Both the position numbers and the translations under genes were made by a program. The notes under the pieces were generated by a model, which had not been told where the DNA came from, searched no databases, and worked only from the letters and a program-made list of their open reading frames with translations. DNA of 64,000 nucleotides. Source: Neostapfia colusana. Lineage: Eukaryota > Streptophyta > Magnoliopsida > Poales > Poaceae. How positions within the stretch are numbered: the first letter of the stretch is position 1; each line of letters opens with the position of its first letter. This document shows positions 60,401-64,000 of the stretch, in pieces. The stretch covers positions 7,914,959-7,978,958 of the forward strand of contig JASWHV010000017.1 of NCBI GenBank assembly GCA_030760725.1, given 5' to 3'.

Positions 60401-62190
60401 CCACTCCTCCGGGCACGCCCACTCCGTCCCCAGCTCGTGTCGAGCACGGCCCAGTGGAGTTTGTTACTCCGCTCTCCCACGACGAGGAGCGCCTCGACGG
60501 GTGCTACGACGGCGAGCCGTTGCGGTATCGCAAGATGGAGAACATTCTTGGCAACCAGCCGGTGCCGGGACTGGCCCCTCACGATCTGGATGATCGAGAT
60601 CTGGAGGCGCAGTTGCACCTTGCGTGCGATGACGGCGAGCCTCGGTCTTTTGCGGAGGCCGAGAAACACGCGGCATGGCGTGCTGCGATGCAGTCGGAGA
60701 TGGACGCGGTTGAGACGAACCACACTTGGGAGCTTGCTGATCTCCCTCGTGGTCACCGTGCGATCACCCTTAAGTGGGTGTTCAAGTTGAAGAGGGATGA
60801 AGCCGGCGCCATCGTCAAGCACAAGGCTCGCTTGGTAGCACGCGGCTTCGTGCAGCAGGAGGGGATCGACTTCGACGATGCTTTTGCCCCCGTGGCACGG
60901 ATGGAATCCGTGCGACTCCTTCTTGCACTTGCTGCCCAAGAAGGCTGGCGTGTCCAGCACATGGACGTCAAGTCGGCGTTCCTCAACGGCGACTTGAAGG
61001 AGGAGGTCTACGTACACCAGCCGCCGGGGTTTGTGGTCCCTGGCAAGGAGGGCAAGGTGTTGCGCCTGCGCAAGGCCCTTTATGGCTTGCGTCAGGCACC
61101 AAGGGCGTGGAATGCCAAGTTGGATTCCACGCTCAAGAGGATGGGCTTCGGGCAATGCCCGCACGCGGCAGCCATCTACCGGCGAGGCAATGGAGGAAAC
61201 ACCCTACTGGTGGGTGTCTACGTCGACGACTTGGTGATCACCGGCACCAAGGATGCGGAGGTGGCAGCGTTCAAGGAAGAGATGAAAGCCACCTTCCAGA
61301 TGAGTGACCTGGGATCTCTCTCCTTCTACCTTGGGATTGAGGTGCACCAGGCCGACTCCGGGATCACACTTCGACAAACCGCCTACGCCAAGCGCATTGT
61401 TGAGCTAGCTGGGCTCACAAACTGCAACCCAGCTCTCACTCCGATGGAGGAGAGGCTGAAGCTGAGCCGCGACAGCACGGCGGAGGAGGTGGACGCTACG
61501 CAGTACCGGCGTCTTGTGGGGAGCCTTCGCTACCTCACCCACACACGGCCGGACTTGGCATTCTCCGTCGGCTACGTTAGTCGGTTCCTGCAACGACCGA
61601 CGACGGATCACCAGCAGGCTGTGAAGAGGATCATCCGCTATGTTGCGGGGACTTTCGATCACGGCCTCCACTACCCGAGGTGTCCTGGGGAGGCACACCT
61701 TGTCGGGTACAGCGATAGCGACCACGCCGGCGACATCGACACCAGCAAGAGCACCAGCGGGATCCTCTTCTTCTTCGGCAAGTGCCTCGTTAGCTGGCAG
61801 TCGGTCAAGCAACAGGTGGTGGCCCTGTCCAGCTGCGAGGCCGAGTACATAGCGGCCTCCACCGCTTCGACTCAGGCGCTCTGGCTTAGTCGACTGCTTG
61901 GTGATCTCCTCAGCAGAGACACTGGAGTGGTCGAACTCAGGGTGGACAACGTGTCCGCTCTGGCCCTGGCAAAGAATCCCGTTTTCCATGAACGGAGCAA
62001 GCACATCCGGGTGAGGTACCACTTCATCCGACAATGCTTGGAGGAAGGGAGCATCAAGGCGAACTACATCAACACCAATGACCAGCTTGCGGACCTGCTC
62101 ACGAAGCCCCTTGGGAGGCTCAAGTTCATTGAACTTCGCACCAAGATCGGGATGGTCCAACCCTCTCAGAAGACGACGTACAAGACTTAG
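57424..62190 (+). CDS. Intact Ty1/copia gag-pol polyprotein (1588 aa)
   Basis: One uninterrupted frame. The N-terminus (residues 1-75) is an Ala/Glu-rich predicted helix. Gag is at about 165-345 (LTKTNYVEWAAVMRVRLQ, AKEAWDAIAAARIG), with the CCHC knuckle CHNCGKLGHWAREC near 428. The protease is WCLDTGATHHMTG near 511. Pre-integrase is WHERFGHLHFEALKQL. Integrase has HGDLCGPV (Asp near 709), RTDNGGEF (near 772) and QQNGVVERRN (Glu near 807), the D,D,E triad. RT has LYGLRQAPRAWN and YVDDLVITG near 1265. RNase H has GYSDSDHAGD near 1428 and SSCEAEYIAA. All catalytic motifs are intact. The first ATG after the PBS leader is used as start. The gene encodes everything the element needs to copy and insert itself. 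Confidence 0.96.
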   Translation: MSDGQSQRSVASSARQTEVAAAEERERAAAETAATAAMAARLAAAELAAARAEVEAAAAAAVARAAAAELEALRCSSSSGSVDGGVDDELRPVREAARAREVQLAAARPHGRDNRSPDGRGRAGGAPGGGGWVDGERVHYRRRGSPSPDRYHGHHGVQAIVRDVGPGGGWPTLTKTNYVEWAAVMRVRLQVRHMWEAVQYGDVDYYEDRRALDALIAAVPPEMQFSLSKKRTAKEAWDAIAAARIGSDRARKSTLQALRKEWENLAFKPGEDVDDFALRLNTLLQKLVQFGDDTYNEERAVEKLLRCIPEKYKQIARSIESLLDLSTMSIEEAIGRLKVVDNDEPQPLSGPITIGGKLHLTREQWEAGQGDRKKGESSSSTGGRKRGKSRKGRGGTQAGARGRTEGGARGGAQGGTVGNHKPTRDDTCHNCGKLGHWARECRQPRRGQAHVAQVEKEAHVAQVEEEPALLLAHGSIKPPLVASTAAALLHLDEPKAHAFLGDGSSNDKTDGWCLDTGATHHMTGRREFFVELDSNVRGSVKFGDASGVEIKGVGSVILTAESGEHRLLVGVYYIPALRNSIISLGQLDENGSRVEIKDGVMRIWDRHRRLLAKVTRGTNRLYVLHVQVAQPVCLATRRDDEAWQWHERFGHLHFEALKQLSAKEMVRGMPCLDHVEQLCDVCVLTKQRRLPFPQQSSFRAKERLELVHGDLCGPVTPATPGGRRYFLLLVDDLSRYMWVVVLGSKGEAANAIRRAQAIAEAECGRKLRVLRTDNGGEFTAAEFASYCADEGVQRHYSAPYSPQQNGVVERRNQTVVGMARALLKQRGMPAIFWGEAVVTAVYILNRSPTKALNGRTPYEAWYGRKPAVSHLRVFGCLAFAKELGHISKLDDRSTPGVFIGYAEGSKAYRILDPETQRVRTTRDVVFNEGRGWAWDKAVDDGSTSTHDDFIMDYVHFKGVGGVGNSSPPSVSTPTPDRPPPPQPATPRTPAPTATPPGTPTPSPARVEHGPVEFVTPLSHDEERLDGCYDGEPLRYRKMENILGNQPVPGLAPHDLDDRDLEAQLHLACDDGEPRSFAEAEKHAAWRAAMQSEMDAVETNHTWELADLPRGHRAITLKWVFKLKRDEAGAIVKHKARLVARGFVQQEGIDFDDAFAPVARMESVRLLLALAAQEGWRVQHMDVKSAFLNGDLKEEVYVHQPPGFVVPGKEGKVLRLRKALYGLRQAPRAWNAKLDSTLKRMGFGQCPHAAAIYRRGNGGNTLLVGVYVDDLVITGTKDAEVAAFKEEMKATFQMSDLGSLSFYLGIEVHQADSGITLRQTAYAKRIVELAGLTNCNPALTPMEERLKLSRDSTAEEVDATQYRRLVGSLRYLTHTRPDLAFSVGYVSRFLQRPTTDHQQAVKRIIRYVAGTFDHGLHYPRCPGEAHLVGYSDSDHAGDIDTSKSTSGILFFFGKCLVSWQSVKQQVVALSSCEAEYIAASTASTQALWLSRLLGDLLSRDTGVVELRVDNVSALALAKNPVFHERSKHIRVRYHFIRQCLEEGSIKANYINTNDQLADLLTKPLGRLKFIELRTKIGMVQPSQKTTYKT

Positions 62191-62198
62191 GGGGAGAA
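62189..62198 (+). other. Polypurine tract of the young copia element
   Basis: AGGGGGAGAA directly before the 3' LTR at 62199; it overlaps the end of the polyprotein stop codon (TAG at 62188-62190). Confidence 0.85.
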
Positions 62199-62594
62199 TG
62201 CTGGAATAAGTCTTGTAGTCCTTTGGTCTTTGGTCCCCTAGTCCCTTGTACCCTAGTCCTTTAGTTTGTTGCACTTTAGTCCTTGGTCTTTGTTGTACTC
62301 TAGTCCTTTGGTCTTTGTGGCCCCAATTAGGACAGCATCTAAGGACACTAGGACAGCATATTAAGGACACTAGGACAGCATCTTAGTGTCAGCCATGGAC
62401 AGCATATTAGGACAGCATCTAAGCATCTTAGACTAGCATCTTTGTGGCATATGCTTGGCTGCCATGGCAGCTATAAATATGTAGCCTCAACCCCTTGGGT
62501 TGGCATGGCATTGTGTGAGAAATAGACAAGAAAATTGCCCCAACTCCTAGTGTCATCCTCTCTTTCAATGAGAGTAAGAATTCAGCTACTAACA
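62199..62594 (+). repeat. 3' LTR of the young copia element
   Basis: It has the same length as the 5' LTR and no difference that I could see. TATAAATA at 62472-62479 is at the same offset (273) as in the 5' copy. Confidence 0.95.
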
Positions 62595-62599
62595 CAGGC

Positions 62600-64000
62600 G
62601 TCGGCGTCCGAGTCGCCAACGGCGACTCTATCTCTTGTACAGGCATCTGTCCACGTGTACCCTTGATGATTGCAGGGGATCGCTTCGACGTCACATGCTA
62701 CGCACTCCCACTGGACGGCTTCGACTTTGTTCTAGGAATCCAGTGGCTGCGATCTTTGGGACCCATTCTCTGGAACCTTGAGGACCTCACGATGAAATTG
62801 TGGCACGGGGACCGTGAGGTGATTTGGACGGGGCTGCGAAGTTCAGCTCCGGTATGTGCCTCTCTAGCACCACCTACTGATATGATGGGCGCCCTCCTGG
62901 ATGGCTTCCAGGACCTCTTCGATAAGCCACGCGGGCTTCCTCCTGCACGACGCCACGACCACCGAATCAGGCTCCTGCCGGGCACAACTCCAGTAGCTGT
63001 CCGGCCGTACCGCTACCCCCAGCTTCTTAAAGACGAGATTGAGAAGCAATGCGCCGAGATGCTTCGCCAAGACATCATCCGAGAATGCACATCTGCATTT
63101 TCCTCACCAGTACTGTTGGTCCGAAAAGCCGACGGCACGTGGCGCTTCTGCATCGACTACCGCGAGCTCAACGCCAGAACTTTGAAAGACAAGTTCCCGA
63201 TCCCGGTGGTTGACGAGCTACTGGACGAGCTTCGCGGCGCAAGGTTCTTCACCAAGCTTGACCTCCGCAGCGGCTACTTTCAAGTGCGCATGCACTCGGA
63301 CGACATTGAAAAGACAGCATTCCGAACTCATCGAGGCCACTATGAGTTCTTGGTGATGTCATTCGGCCTCACCAATGCGCCGTCCACGTTCCAGTCGTTG
63401 ATGAACGACGTCCTCGACCCCTACATCAGAAAATTTGTGCTTGTCTTCTTTGATGACATATTGGTGTATAGCAGGTCCTGGGTCGAACACCTTCAGCACG
63501 TCAAGCAGGTGTTCCAGACACTACGGACAAACAAGTTGTTCCTGAAGAAATCTAAGTGCTTCTTCGGCCAGGAGACTGTGTCCTACTTAGGACACATCAT
63601 ATCCGCTCACGGCGTGGCAATGGATCCGACTAAGGTGGAGGCCGTGGAACGTTGTCCTACACCTCGGTCCTTACGAGCCTTGCGAGGTTTCCTCGGGCTC
63701 ACCGGCTACTACCGCAAGTTCATTGCGGGGTATGGTGCGGTGGCCGCACCCCTCACCGCCCTACTAAAGCGGGAAGCATTCCGTTGGACTGATGATGCGC
63801 AGGACGCTTTCTCCCAACTCAAGCAGGCGTTGATGACAGCGCCTCTACTTCAAATGCCGGATTTCGACAAGCGCTTCATCGTCGACTGCGACGCGTCCGA
63901 CGCCGGCTTTGGGGCGGTTCTACACCAGGGCGACGGCGCCATAGCATTCTTCAGCCGCGCTGTAGCGACTCACCATCATAAGCTACCGGCATACGAGCGT
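62600..64000 (+). CDS. Gypsy pol: end of protease, reverse transcriptase, start of RNase H (runs off window)
   Basis: The frame is open for 467 codons to the last base of the window and continues the protease frame from 56849, with the CAGGC duplication counted once. Protease C-terminal part: DGFDFVLGIQWL. RT: FSSPVLLVRKADGTWRFCID, TKLDLRSGYFQVRM, MSFGLTNAPSTFQSLMN, and FFDDILVYS near 63443 (F in place of the usual first Ile/Val/Tyr; both Asp present). The connection (VAMDPTKVEAVE, LRGFLGLTGYYRKFI) leads to RNase H (DCDASDAGFGAVLHQ). There are no stops or frameshifts. Confidence 0.93.

Larger units (their letters stand above)
56850..62594 (+). mobile_element. Complete, young Ty1/copia retrotransposon
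   Basis: LTRs of 396 bp (56850-57245 and 62199-62594) look identical by eye. The exact target duplication CAGGC is at 56845-56849 and 62595-62599. The interior contains a Met-tRNA PBS, one uninterrupted polyprotein and a polypurine tract. All parts required for an autonomous copia element are present without visible damage, so it is a candidate for recent or current activity. It lies inside the gypsy protease gene, which itself lies in helicase intron 24. Confidence 0.95.
55021..64000 (+). mobile_element. Ty3/gypsy retrotransposon, chromovirus-like, running off the window; split by a copia element
   Basis: 5' LTR 55021-55537, PBS at 55540, gag-protease to 56849, then a 5745-bp copia insertion, and pol resumes in frame at 62600. 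The order protease, RT, RNase H fits Ty3/gypsy. The short LTR, Met-tRNA primer site and CX2CX7HXC knuckle resemble chromoviruses such as Reina; the exact lineage is uncertain. Coding sequence is open on both sides of the insertion, so this element was probably young when it was hit. Confidence 0.88.

Overview
The window is plant nuclear DNA, almost certainly from a grass. It holds two host genes with GT-AG introns and GC-rich first exons, an Au-type SINE, a Tat-lineage Ty3/gypsy element carrying an antisense ORF, a SIRE/Maximus-like Ty1/copia element, and hAT and Stowaway MITEs. I see no tRNA, rRNA or CRISPR locus. Most of the sequence is transposable elements, and their order of insertion can be read from target-site duplications (TSDs).

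Positions 1-26662 are a three-layer nest. A decayed SIRE-like copia element on the minus strand (284-26662, one 1.7 kb LTR at 24964-26662) was split by a Tat-type gypsy element (1053-19911, TSD GTTGC). That element's 5' LTR was split in turn by a second, internally deleted member of the same family in the opposite orientation (2009-8873, TSD CCCGT/CCCGC). A fifth LTR piece of the family ends at position 283. The outer Tat element encodes gag-protease and broken pol on the plus strand, and a degenerate antisense ORF with a recognisable 78-bp intron on the minus strand.

Positions 26816-31636 are a decayed L1-type LINE on the minus strand. It ends about 470 bp upstream of the first host gene, a four-exon cytosolic alkaline/neutral invertase (GH100, 32110-34467, 569 aa).

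A second host gene starts 672 bp downstream: a DExH-box RNA helicase of the DHX29/plant DExH7 type. Twenty-four in-frame exons (35140-54262, 1100 codons) cover the N-terminal extension, both helicase lobes and the start of the HA2 region. The C-terminal exons lie beyond the window. Its introns have collected an inverted pair of hAT MITEs (introns 2 and 12), two nested hAT-type elements of which the inner one captured a chloroplast FtsH fragment (intron 4), an Au SINE (intron 20), a mini Stowaway (intron 21), and in intron 22 a 283-bp TRIM, an RTE LINE, a copia remnant with a precise 2.5-kb solo LTR inside it, a foldback MITE and a Helitron-like 3' end. Intron 24 holds a Ty3/gypsy element (55021 to beyond 64000), itself split by a complete, apparently very young Ty1/copia element (56850-62594, LTRs that look identical, intact 1588-aa polyprotein).

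I found no clearly new molecular system. The observations most worth following are the spliced antisense ORF of the Tat element, the gene-capturing hAT-type element, the inverted MITE pair within one pre-mRNA, the palindrome-studded SIRE LTR, and the possibly mobile young copia element.
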